A stretch of 64,000 bases of DNA from Rutidosis leptorrhynchoides (taxonomy: Eukaryota > Streptophyta > Magnoliopsida > Asterales > Asteraceae), in assembly GCF_046630445.1 (NCBI RefSeq), contig NC_092333.1, forward strand, positions 709,112,501 to 709,176,500, written 5' to 3'. Made by a program: the position numbers and the translations under genes. Shown here piece by piece: positions 20,788 to 30,723 of this stretch; within the stretch, counting starts at the first letter, position 1, and every line of letters begins with the position of its first letter. Below the pieces are notes generated by a model. The model worked only from the letters and a program-made list of their open reading frames with translations, ran no database searches and was not told the origin of the DNA.

Positions 20788-23700
20788 TGTAGTGACCCGA
20801 ACTTTTCCATGTTTATATATATATTAATTGAGATTGATATTTACATGATTAAATGTTTCCAACATGTTAAGCAATCAAACTTGTTAAGACTTGATTAATT
20901 AAAATATGTTTCATATAGACAATTGACCACCCAAGTTGATCGGTGATTCACGAACGTTAAAACTTGTAAAAACTATATGATGACATATATATGGATATAT
21001 ATATATAGTTAACATGATACTATGATAAGAAAACATATCATAAAGTATATTAACAATGAACTACATATGTAAAAACAAGACTACTAACTTAATGATTTTT
21101 AAACGAGACATATATGTAACGATTATCGTTATAAAGACATTTAATGTATATATATCATATTAAGAGATATTCATACATGATAATATCATGATAATATAAT
21201 AATTTAAAATCTCATTTGATATTATAAACATTGAGTTAACAACATTTAACAAGATCGTTAACCTAAAGGTTTCAAAACAACACTTACATGTAACGACTAA
21301 CGATGACTTAACGACTCAGTTAAAATGTATATACATGTAGTGTTTTAATATGTATTTATACACTTTTGAAAGACTTCAATACACTTATCAAAATACTTCT
21401 ACTTAACAAAAATGCTTACAATTACATCCTCGTTCAGTTTCATCAACAATTCTACTCGTATGCACCCGTATTCGTACTCGTACAATACACAGCTTTTAGA
21501 TGTATGTACTATTGGTATATACACTCCAATGATCAGCTCTTAGCAGCCCATGTGAGTCACCTAACACATGTGGGAACCATCATTTGGCAACTAGCATGAA
21601 ATATCTCATAAAATTACAAAAATATGAGTAATCATTCATGACTTATTTACATGAAAACAAAATTACATATCCTTTATATCTAATCCATACACCAACGACC
21701 AAAAACACCTACAAACACTTTCATTCTTCAATTTTCTTCATCTAATTGATCTCTCTCAAGTTCTATCTTCAAGTTCTAAGTGTTCTTCATAAATTCCAAA
21801 AGTTCTAGTTTCATAAAATCAAGAATACTTTCAAGTTTGCTAGCTCACTTCCAATCTTGTAAGGTGATCATCCAACCTCAAGAAATCTTTGTTTCTTACA
21901 GTAGGTTATCATTCTAATACAAGGTAATAATCATATTCAAACTTTGGTTCAATTTCTATAACTATAACAATCTTATTTCAAGTGATGATCTTACTTGAAC
22001 TTGTTTTCGTGTCATGATTCTGCTTCAAGAACTTCGAGCCATCCAAGGATCCATTGAAGCTAGATCCATTTTTCTCTTTTCCAGTAGGTTTATCCAAGGA
22101 AATTAAGGTAGTAATGATGTTCATAACATCATTCGATTCATACATATAAAGCTATCTTATTCGAAGGTTTAAACTTGTAATCACTAGAACATAGTTTAGT
22201 TAATTCTAAACTTGTTCGCAAACAAAAGTTAATCCTTCTAACTTGACTTTTAAAATCAACTAAACACATGTTCTATATCTATATGATATGCTAACTTAAT
22301 GATTTAAAACCTGGAAACACGAAAAACACCGTAAAACCGGATTTACGCCGTCGTAGTAACACCGCGGGCTGTTTTGGGTTAGTTAATTAAAAACTATGAT
22401 AAACTTTGATTTAAAAGTTGTTATTCTGAGAAAATGATTTTTATTATGAACATGAAACTATATCCAAAAATTATGGTTAAACTCAAAGTGGAAGTATGTT
22501 TTCTAAAATGGTCATCTAGACGTCGTTCTTTCGACTGAAATGACTACCTTTACAAAAATGACTTGTAACTTATTTTTCCGACTATAAACCTATACTTTTT
22601 CTGTTTAGATTCATAAAATAGAGTTCAATATGAAATCATAGCAATTTGATTCACTCAAAACGGATTTAAAATGAAGAAGTTATGGGTAAAACAAGATTGG
22701 ATAATTTTTCTCATTTTAGCTACGTGAAAATTGGTAACAAATCTATTCCAACCATAACTTAATCAACTTGTATTGTATATTATGTAATCTTGAGATACCA
22801 TAGACACGTATACAATGTTTCGACCTATCATGTCGACACATCTATATATATTTCGGAACAACCATAGACACTCTATATGTGAATGTTGGAGTTACCTATA
22901 CAGGGTTGAGGTTGATTCCAAAATATATATAGTTTGAGTTGTGATCAATACTGAGATACGTATACACTGGGTCGTGGATTGATTCAAGATAATATTTATC
23001 GATTTATTTCTGTACATCTAACTGTGGACAACTAGTTATAGGTTACTAACGAGGACAGCTGACTTAATAAACTTAAAACATCAAAATATATTAAAAGTGT
23101 TGTAAATATATTTTGAACATACTTTAATATATATGTATATATTGTTATAGGTTCGTGAATCAACAGTGGCCAAGTCTTACTTCCCGACGAAGTAAAAATC
23201 TGTGAAAGTGAGTTATAGTCCCACTTTTAAAATCTAATATTTTTGGGATGAGAATACATGCAGGTTTTATAAATGATTTACAAAATAGACACAAGTACGT
23301 GAAATTACATTCTATGGTTGAATTATCAAAATCGAATATGCCCCTTTTTATTAAGTCTGGTAATCTAAGAATTAGGGAACAGACACCCTAATTGACGCGA
23401 ATCCTAAAGATAGATCTATTGGGCCTAACAAACCCCATCCAAAGTACCGGATGCTTTAGTACTTCGAAATTTATATCATATCCGAAGGGTGTCCCGGAAT
23501 GATGGGGATATTCTTATATATGCATCTTGTTAATGTCGGTTACTAGGTGTTCACCATATGAATGATTTTTATCTCTATGTATGGGATGTGTATTGAAATA
23601 TGAAATCTTGTGGTCTATTATTATGATTTGATATATATATAGGTTAAACCTATAACTCACCAACATTTTTGTTGACGTTTTAAGCATGTTTATTCTCAGG

Positions 23701-24044
23701 TGATTATTAAGAGCTTCCGCTGTCGCATACTTAAATAAGGACGAGATTTGGAGTCCATGCTTGTATGATATTGTGTAAAAACTGCATTCAAGAAACTTAT
23801 TTTGTTGTAACATATTTGTATTGTAAACCATTATGTAATGGTCGTGTGTAAACAGGATATTTTAGATTATCATTATTTGATAATCTACGTAAAGCTTTTT
23901 AAAACCTTTATCTATGAAATAAAGGTTATGGTTTGTTTTAAAAATGAATACAGTCTTTGAAAAATGTCTCATATAGAGGTCAAAACCTCGCAACGAAATC
24001 AATTAATATGGAACGTTTTTAATCAATAAGAACGGGACATTTCA
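20788..24044 (+). repeat. 3' LTR of C (3257 bp)
   Basis: Same ends as the 5' LTR. Differences seen by eye include a 2-bp TA gain near 20822, A/G-type changes around 22098 and 22895, and one lost base near 23758. Followed directly by TTCTG. Confidence 0.95.
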
Positions 24045-24049
24045 TTCTG

Positions 24050-24088
24050 ATCGTAATCATCATCTTTTTCTTCTCCTCATTCATACGT

Positions 24089-24150
<62 letters not shown>

Positions 24151-25517
24151 ATTTTAATTTTAATTATAATTCTAATAATAAGGGTATGTTAGCGAATGTT
24201 GTAAGGGTGTAAGTCGAAATTCTGTCCGTGTAACGCTACGCTATTTTTAATCATTGTAAGTTATGTTCAACCTTTTTACATTAATGTCTCGTAGCTAAGT
24301 TATTATTATGCTTATTTAAAACGAAGTAATCATGATGTTGGGCTAATTACTAAAATTGGGTAACTGGGCTTTGTACCATAATTGGGGTTTGAACAAAAGA
24401 ACGACACTTGTGGAAATTAGACTATGAGCTATTAATGGGCTTTATATTTGTTTAACTAAATGATAGTTTGTTAATGTTAATATAAAGATGTACAATTGGG
24501 CGTCCCTATAAATTACCATATACACTCATTCGGACACGATGGGCGGGGTATTTATATGTACGAATAATCGTTCATTTAACCGGACACGGGAATGGATTAA
24601 TAGCCACTAGAATAATTAAAACAGGGGTGAAATTATGTACAAGGACACTTGGTATAATTGATAACAAAATATTAAAACCTTGGGTTACACTCAGTCGACA
24701 TCCTGGTGTAATTATTAAACAAAGTATTAAAATCTTGTTACAGTTTAAGTCCCCAATTAGTTGGAATATTTAACTTCGGGTATAAGGATAATTTGACGAG
24801 GACACTCGCACTTTATATTTATGACTGATGGACTGTTATGGACAAAACCAGACGGACATATTAAATAATCCAGGACAAAGGACAATTAACCCATGGGCAT
24901 AAAACTAAAATCAACACGTCAAACATCATGATTACGGAAGTTTAAATAAGCATAATTCTTTTATTTCATATTTAATTTCCTTTATTTTATATTTAATTGC
25001 ACTTCTAATTATCGCATTTTTATTGTTATTGTATTTAATTGCACTTTTAATTATCGTACTTTTTAATTATCGCAAGTTTATTTTATCGCACTTTTATTAT
25101 TCACAATTTCATTATCGTTATTTACTTTATGCTTTAATTTAAGTCTTGTATTTATTTTTAATATTTTACATTTAGTTTTAACTGCGACTAAAGTTTTAAA
25201 ATCGACAAACCGGTCATTAAACGGTAAAAACCCCCCTTTATAATAATAATATTACTTATATATATATATATTTGTATTTCTATAAAAGTAAACTAATATA
25301 GCGTTAAGCTTTGTTTAAAAAGATTCCCTGTGGAACGAACCGGACTTACTAAAAACTACACTACTGTACGATTAGGTACACTGCCTATAAGTGTTGTAGC
25401 AAGGTTTAAGTATATCCGTTCTCTAAATAAATAAATATCTTGTGTAAAATTGTATCGTATTTAATAGTATTTCCTGCTAAAATTAATAGTATTTTATACC
25501 ACTCCGCTACCACATCA
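24050..25517 (+). repeat. 3' LTR of element A, second part
   Basis: Resumes the A LTR after element C and ends CCACATCA at 25517, more diverged at its end than the LTRs of B and D. It carries the R/U5-like block GGGTATGTTAGCGAATGTTG shared by all family LTRs. Confidence 0.88.
24092..24144. repeat. (TA)n microsatellite in A LTR
   Basis: About 53 bp of alternating TA, expanded from the short tract seen at the same site in D (2650-2670) and B. Confidence 0.95.
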
Positions 25518-25818
25518 ACTTCCTGGAGGTTCATTTTAATCATCCCATAATTCAATCTCCATTCTTGTACTAAAAGATTAATTAGAGAGTTAGTGAGTGT
25601 TAGTCTCCTAATTACAAGAGATATAAAGATTAGTGCTTATCCTTGTAATTAGAGAGAAGTGTAATTCCTATTATTCTTATTAGTGAAACGTTTCTTTCCT
25701 TGCCCGTGGTTTTTACCCTTTTGGGGTTTTCCACGTTAAATATCGGTGTCCTATTATTGTCGTTATTTCAATTATTACTAGCGGTTTGCTATAATTCGGT
25801 GTCGCTTTTCTCAACATA
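25518..25818 (+). repeat. Probable copia-type LTR fragment
   Basis: Contains CCCGTGGTTTTTACCC and GGGGTTTTCCACGTTAAAT, a pairing typical of the R/U5 end of plant Ty1/copia LTRs, and ends GGTGTCGCTTTTCTCAACA. No internal region is next to it. Recognition is from memory. Confidence 0.45.
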
Positions 25819-26898
25819 TGTTAGTGGGATTAGTGGAGAAAAAAATGGCTTCAATTTACTTTCTATATATAGTTGGTAGATGAGAGAGTAGAAGCAGCCT
25901 TTTAATTACTAAAAACTCATTTGCATGTAATTAAAAGAGAAATAGGAATAAAATAACGTATTCCCCATATTTGTATTCTGTCTCATTTTGTTTCGGTTTA
26001 CAATTCAAAACCTCTAATTTACAAATATATGCAATTGTAATGTTAGAGAGAAATATATTAACAAAAACTATTTAACCCCATTCCTTATTGTGGTCTTATT
26101 CTTCTGTTCATTTCATTCGATCACTAAACAACTAAACTGAATTAGTATCCTTACGATAGAGTCGAGTCATCTATTCATAACGGATCAGTGGGTCGAGTAG
26201 TTATTACTTCTTGGCTCGATTAATATTCATAATTTGTTTGTATACACTGTTAGTTTGTGTTATGCCTGGTAAAATGGGTGGGTCGAGTAGGATTGGGTTC
26301 GGGTCACTTTAATAGCCCGATAACTCGTGTTGGACGATGTAGGTGAACACATGTTAATGAGTACTTTACATGGAGTACATCTTACATTAAAGCAGGATGT
26401 CAGCAAAGAATTGCGATATAAGTATCCTCATACTTGCTATTTTTTAGTTACAAATTCTCGGTAACACTCCCTTCCAACTTACTATTTTAGTGAGATTAAG
26501 TTTACAACTTTTTATTAGTACATAAATAATCTATTTCATTGGTTGACCTTACATTGTCTTTATGAAACATTAATTTTGTGAGCTTTCAGATTTTGACTAT
26601 TTTAGTTTTGAACTACTATCAATAACTCATTGTTACATTCTAAAGCTATTGATTCATAGCGTTTCGAAACTCATTTTTACTATTTATTTAGTTTCAATAC
26701 ATATACTACTAAAGTGTTTCGTCATTAAACTGTTATCAACAACAAACAATGTTATACATATAGTAATGATTATGAAAAATATTTTTTAGAGTTGACGTGC
26801 AACGTACGGACTCTTAAAATCTTGTATTTTATATTTAAGAGAAGTGTTCGTGGTTCGCTTTGATTTACAAATTTAAATTTAATTTTTGATTTAATTTT
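25819..26898. other. AT-rich intergenic sequence
   Basis: No ORF, RNA gene or repeat structure that I can support. Confidence 0.5.
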
Positions 26899-27304
26899 AC
26901 AGTTTCACATTACTAACAACAACAACAACAACAACAACAAAACCCAATACCACATAAGTGGTGTATGGGGGAGGTGAGATGTAGACAATCATTCCTCTAT
27001 TCGAGAATAAAGACAAGTCATTTCTCCACCCAGAATGAAAACACTCTCAAAAGTAGAGAAAGTCATCCCTCTCTCTATTCGACGGATAGAGAGATTGCTT
27101 CCGAGTTGACCTCCGGCCAATTAGTAGGAAAAAAATTTAAAAAATAAAATAAAGATAAAAATAAAATTAAGACGCCATGAAAATGGTAAAATCAAATTTT
27201 CATGGGTTTTAAATCCTGCCTGAAATTTACTTTAGGCTCTAAGAGTCAGTCAAGTCGCCAATAAATAGACGCTTGCAGTCGACTCAATAACAGTTTCACA
27301 TTAC
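26899..27304 (-). mobile_element. SINE-like retroposon with 15-bp target duplications
   Basis: ACAGTTTCACATTAC occurs at 26899-26913 and 27290-27304 and bounds a 376-bp insert. Read on the minus strand the insert ends in (GTT)n (26915-26941) after a block CACTTATGTGGTATTGGGTT, the 3' end I recall for plant Au-type SINEs, together with ATGATTGTCTACATCTCACC and GGCCGGAGGTCAACTC. The 5' portion (27121-27289) is A/T-rich and not obviously tRNA-like on this strand. The coding frame reported at 26965-27147 is a by-product. Confidence 0.75.
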
Positions 27305-27643
27305 CAAGTTCGGTTAAAATGAAGAATGAACTCAAAACGAAGATAAATACAAATCATACGAGTAGTATATTAAATTACTATTAATATATATAAATTGAGT
27401 CTGAAATCAAAAGTTAAATTCAAGAGTCAAATTCAAAAAACGATTTTTACTTTCTTTGTTTGAGTTCACTTTGATTAAGCACAAAATGTTATTTTTTTTT
27501 ATTATTTCTACTTTTAGTGATAAAATCCCAACTTTGTCCATATACATTTATTGGTTGAAAAAGAAAATTCATAATCATAATTGTTACTATATTAAAATAG
27601 TACTCCGTAATATTAATGTTGATAATTATAATATATAACTGAA
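27305..27643. other. Intergenic, AT-rich
   Basis: Nothing recognised; a 60-codon open frame at 27456-27638 is low complexity. Confidence 0.5.
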
Positions 27644-28185
27644 ACTAGTGAAATGACTCGTGGAATCACGGATTTGTTTAAACGAAACCGTTTAATGATA
27701 TGCTTTAGGTATTAAGTGAACATAAATGCTAAAGTCATTTAGTTTAATGACTCGTGGAACCACATAGTCCGACTAAGAAACTCGCCAACTGAACATTTCA
27801 TCAAACACCTAAAATGCATATTAAACAATCTACATCCAATCATATGAGATAATATTGGTAGTCATTTTATTTTAAAAATGTAAATTAACATATAAATTTG
27901 AAATTAGTTTCCTTCTACAAAATTTTTATATATCCTCTTAATCAATTCAAAATAATTAATTAAAATTATTCAAAATTATTTAATTTTAATAATTAAAATA
28001 ATTATTATCAAGATTTAATAATAATAATTAATTAATAAGATTTAATTCTAATTCAAAATTATTTAGATTAATGATATCACCTACCATGGTTAGATTTTTT
28101 TCTTTTGTTTTTAATTTTTTTTAACAAAAGAATTAACCTAATAATAACATCATCATTAGATTTTAATAGAAACTATAGATATAGA
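27644..28185 (+). repeat. 0.5-kb dispersed repeat, copy 1
   Basis: Begins ACTAGTGAAATGACTCGTG and runs to about ACTATAGATATAG. A second copy in the same orientation lies at 30289-30723 plus 32813-32926, so the two flank the IDM1-like gene. Shared blocks include CTAAAATGCATATTAAACAA and AATTAATTAAAAT runs. TE class not resolved. Confidence 0.75.
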
Positions 28186-28590
28186 TTTCAAATCTTTAAG
28201 CATTAAAAAGATAAAGATGTCAAATACAAACATAGAATATCATCAAGACGTCAAAACAGAACACAAGAATTAAAGATCTGTCCTTCATACTTTATAGACC
28301 TTCATAAATTTTATTTCAATTGGTGTAAAATAAACACTGATTACATGAATATTCCACATACTAATTACTGCTAATATAAAAAGTTCATACATCAAGGAAA
28401 AATAAACTGATAGATACATAGTTCCAATTACATTTTGTTCAAGATTCTGCAACATTGTTAATTTACCACCATGAAACTCAAGAAACTTGCAATCAACAAC
28501 ATCCAGTCTTTCTGCTTTTGTCCTCAAACTTAACTCAAATTTATAACACATTTACGATTAAGGAGATGTACACGAATCACATAACGATAA
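28186..28590 (-). other. 3' flank of the IDM1-like gene
   Basis: No PHD- or acetyltransferase-like coding sequence is visible here on the minus strand. The 88-codon frame at 28285-28551 does not resemble the expected domains. Probably 3' UTR and intergenic. Confidence 0.45.
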
Positions 28591-29781
28591 CTAACAGATT
28601 TCAACATGATGTGTAACACGATCACCTAATTGTTGTGATCCAGGGACTTCAGTTACATCAGTTTCGAGTGTTAACTGCAGTTGGCAATCGCAAAGCGACC
28701 TCCCATCTTCGAGAAATAAGTACTCTGCTGGTCTATGATATGTGCTTCCAACATGAGCTTCAAATTTACTTAGTAAAAAAAACACACCACAACAATCACA
28801 TTGTATCCCCTCTTCATAAACCCGACCTTCTCCAATAACTTTACGATCTTTTTTCCGATAAAAAACTCGCGAACCGCGGTTCACAATATTGTTTCTGAAT
28901 AGTACAGAAAGCCCCAACCTTTGTCTTCGAGTTGATGAAGCTTTCACCTTTGGTACTTTTTCGACTTTCAGTAACTTTTTAATATCTTTAAGCTTTTTTC
29001 CGGTTTCAACTTTGCCCAAATTTGTATTCATCACTAAAGATTCTCCTATTTGTTGAGTCACATATACAGACTCAACTTTTTCAATTTGAATCCTTTTTTG
29101 GGGCTGAATATCCTTCGACTCAAGATCATGATCAAAAAAGCTATTTGCATCCCAATCAATATTCGCGAATGCTTTTTCTAATTCCATACCGATTTCGTCT
29201 TCAATTGACCCTTCAATCTTTATACTACCCAAATCAAAATCATAACTTTCCCCCAATTCTGTGTCAATATCATTATTTGAAAAGCACTCGTTATTTTCAA
29301 GATTATGATCATAACTCCTTTTCCTGATACGATTATCGCTTGAAAAATCATCTTTTTTCTCCAAATTCTTGTCCACTTCCTGAACCTCTAAATTACCGGA
29401 ATCATGAGCATGATTACAAACACTTTTCTTGACTGTTTTACCACTCGAAAACTCATTCTTTTTTGTCGACTTCATGTCTTGTTTTTTGTTAATCACAACA
29501 TGGCAAGCAGATCTTAAAGAACAGTAAGTTCTTCCTAAAGGAGACCGATATCGAAGTTCTTTTTTTCCGAGTGCTTTTGTCACGTAAAAAAACTTCCAAC
29601 CAAGTACAGAAAGATGATTTTTTGCGTTCAAAATCTTATCTTTAACATCTCCATCCTTAACTCTGCCAACATGAACACCATATGAATAATAATCGATAAT
29701 TGCTTCTGGGTTATACACTGGTTGATGATCCACATATTCTATTGGAACAACTGATGAACATGCAGAGTTAAGTATCGCCAT
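28591..29781 (-). CDS. IDM1-like protein with only the Tify-domain-binding part (396 aa)
   Basis: Single exon, ATG at 29781, TAG at 28591-28593. Residues about 45-95 (KNHLSVLGWKFFYV, then LRYRSPLGRTYCSLRSACH) match the N-terminal module of plant IDM1-like PHD/acetyltransferase proteins. Residues about 285-370 (SVLFRNNIVNRGSRVFYRKK, QCDCCGVFF, FEAHVGSTYHRP, LFLEDGRSLCDCQLQ) match the Tify-domain-binding domain. Between them lies an acidic, low-complexity linker. Family members usually continue into PHD fingers and a GNAT acetyltransferase; here the frame stops about 20 residues after the domain, so chromatin reading and acetylation would be absent. It could be a real short paralogue or a truncated retained fragment. 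The frame is intact and has a plausible promoter, so it is the best host-gene candidate in the window. Confidence 0.78.
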   Translation of the reverse strand: MAILNSACSSVVPIEYVDHQPVYNPEAIIDYYSYGVHVGRVKDGDVKDKILNAKNHLSVLGWKFFYVTKALGKKELRYRSPLGRTYCSLRSACHVVINKKQDMKSTKKNEFSSGKTVKKSVCNHAHDSGNLEVQEVDKNLEKKDDFSSDNRIRKRSYDHNLENNECFSNNDIDTELGESYDFDLGSIKIEGSIEDEIGMELEKAFANIDWDANSFFDHDLESKDIQPQKRIQIEKVESVYVTQQIGESLVMNTNLGKVETGKKLKDIKKLLKVEKVPKVKASSTRRQRLGLSVLFRNNIVNRGSRVFYRKKDRKVIGEGRVYEEGIQCDCCGVFFLLSKFEAHVGSTYHRPAEYLFLEDGRSLCDCQLQLTLETDVTEVPGSQQLGDRVTHHVEIC

Positions 29782-29930
29782 TAATGATTACAACAGAGGT
29801 TTTGGGTTTTATTGTATTAGGGTTTAAGAAAGAATGAATTTAATGAATAAAGGAATGAAGGAATGAGGGAATGAGAAGACGGAAATAAGCTAATTTATTT
29901 ATTATAATATATGGAAAGTAAATCTATATA
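29782..29930 (-). promoter_or_regulatory. Promoter and 5' UTR of the IDM1-like gene
   Basis: On the minus strand a TATATAG box (29924-29930) is followed by a pyrimidine-rich leader (CTTCTCATTCCCTCATTCC) and TAAACCCTAA about 40 bases before the ATG. The TATA-to-ATG distance is about 145 bases. Confidence 0.5.
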
Positions 29931-30288
29931 AGGAAAATATAAGATATCTGATGTGAGGACTAGTAGAATTCTGTTTGTCAAATTGTTTTCAAAGCGATTG
30001 TAAATCAATTAGGGTTTTATTTTTCGGAAAAGGCCAATTGCCCGTTGCTCGTTGATTTTATTTATTTATTTTTATCATATTTCGTATTAATTGTTAATTT
30101 ATTTTAAAATACAAAAACAATATAAAAATTAAATAGTTTCCCATAACTCGGAAAAGGAGAAAAGAAATAAAATCGGTTAGTTGTTTTGATTCCTCTAAGT
30201 TATAACAAACCATTTAACTCGTTTTGATTTCCTATATATAAATATAAATATAAATATAAATATAAAATTAAATATAAATATAATATTA
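29931..30288. other. Intergenic upstream of the IDM1-like gene
   Basis: AT-rich; an (AAATAT)n-like stretch at 30237-30285. No feature supported. Confidence 0.5.
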
Positions 30289-30723
30289 ACTAGTGAAATG
30301 ACCCGTGAAATAACGGGTTTGTTTAAACAAGACAGTTTAATGATATGTTTTAGATATTAAATGAACGTAAATGCTAAAGTTATTTAGTTTAATGACCCGT
30401 GAAACCATAGAGCCCAACTAAGAAACTCGTCAGCTGAACATTTCATCATACACCTAAAATGCATATTAAACAATCCACATCCAATCATAAAAGATAATAT
30501 TGGTTATTATTTTATTTTAAAAGTGTAAATTAAAATATAAATTTCGAATTGATTTCTTTCTGCCTAGCTTTTATACCTTATCGTACTCAATTCAAAATAA
30601 TTAATTAAAATAATTCAAAATTATTTAATTTTAATAATTAAAATAATTATTAATAAGATTTAATAATATTAATTAATTAATAAGATTTTTTTAATTCAAA
30701 ATTATTTAGATTAATGACATTAC
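30289..30723 (+). repeat. 0.5-kb dispersed repeat, copy 2, left part
   Basis: Matches 27644-28080 from ACTAGTGAAATGACCCGTG onward. Split by the solo LTR and continues at 32813-32926. Confidence 0.78.

Larger units (their letters stand above)
10928..24044 (+). mobile_element. Element C: complete chromovirus-like Ty3/gypsy element carrying an F-box gene
   Basis: 13,117 bp with a perfect 5-bp target duplication TTCTG (10923-10927 and 24045-24049). Order: LTR, tRNA-iMet-type primer site, acidic ORF, F-box ORF, gag-pol, polypurine region, LTR. Inserted in the 3' LTR of element A. By hand I see about six substitutions and two small indels between the two 3.26-kb LTRs, so the insertion is recent. 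Two nonsense codons in pol make this copy non-autonomous. The clade is probably Tekay-like, judged from the integrase C-terminal segment and long LTRs; that is inference. Confidence 0.95.

Noticed and set aside
28285..28551. 88-aa minus-strand ORF as a continuation exon of the IDM1-like gene
   Set aside because: It lacks PHD cysteine patterns or acetyltransferase motifs and reads as unstructured 3' flank.
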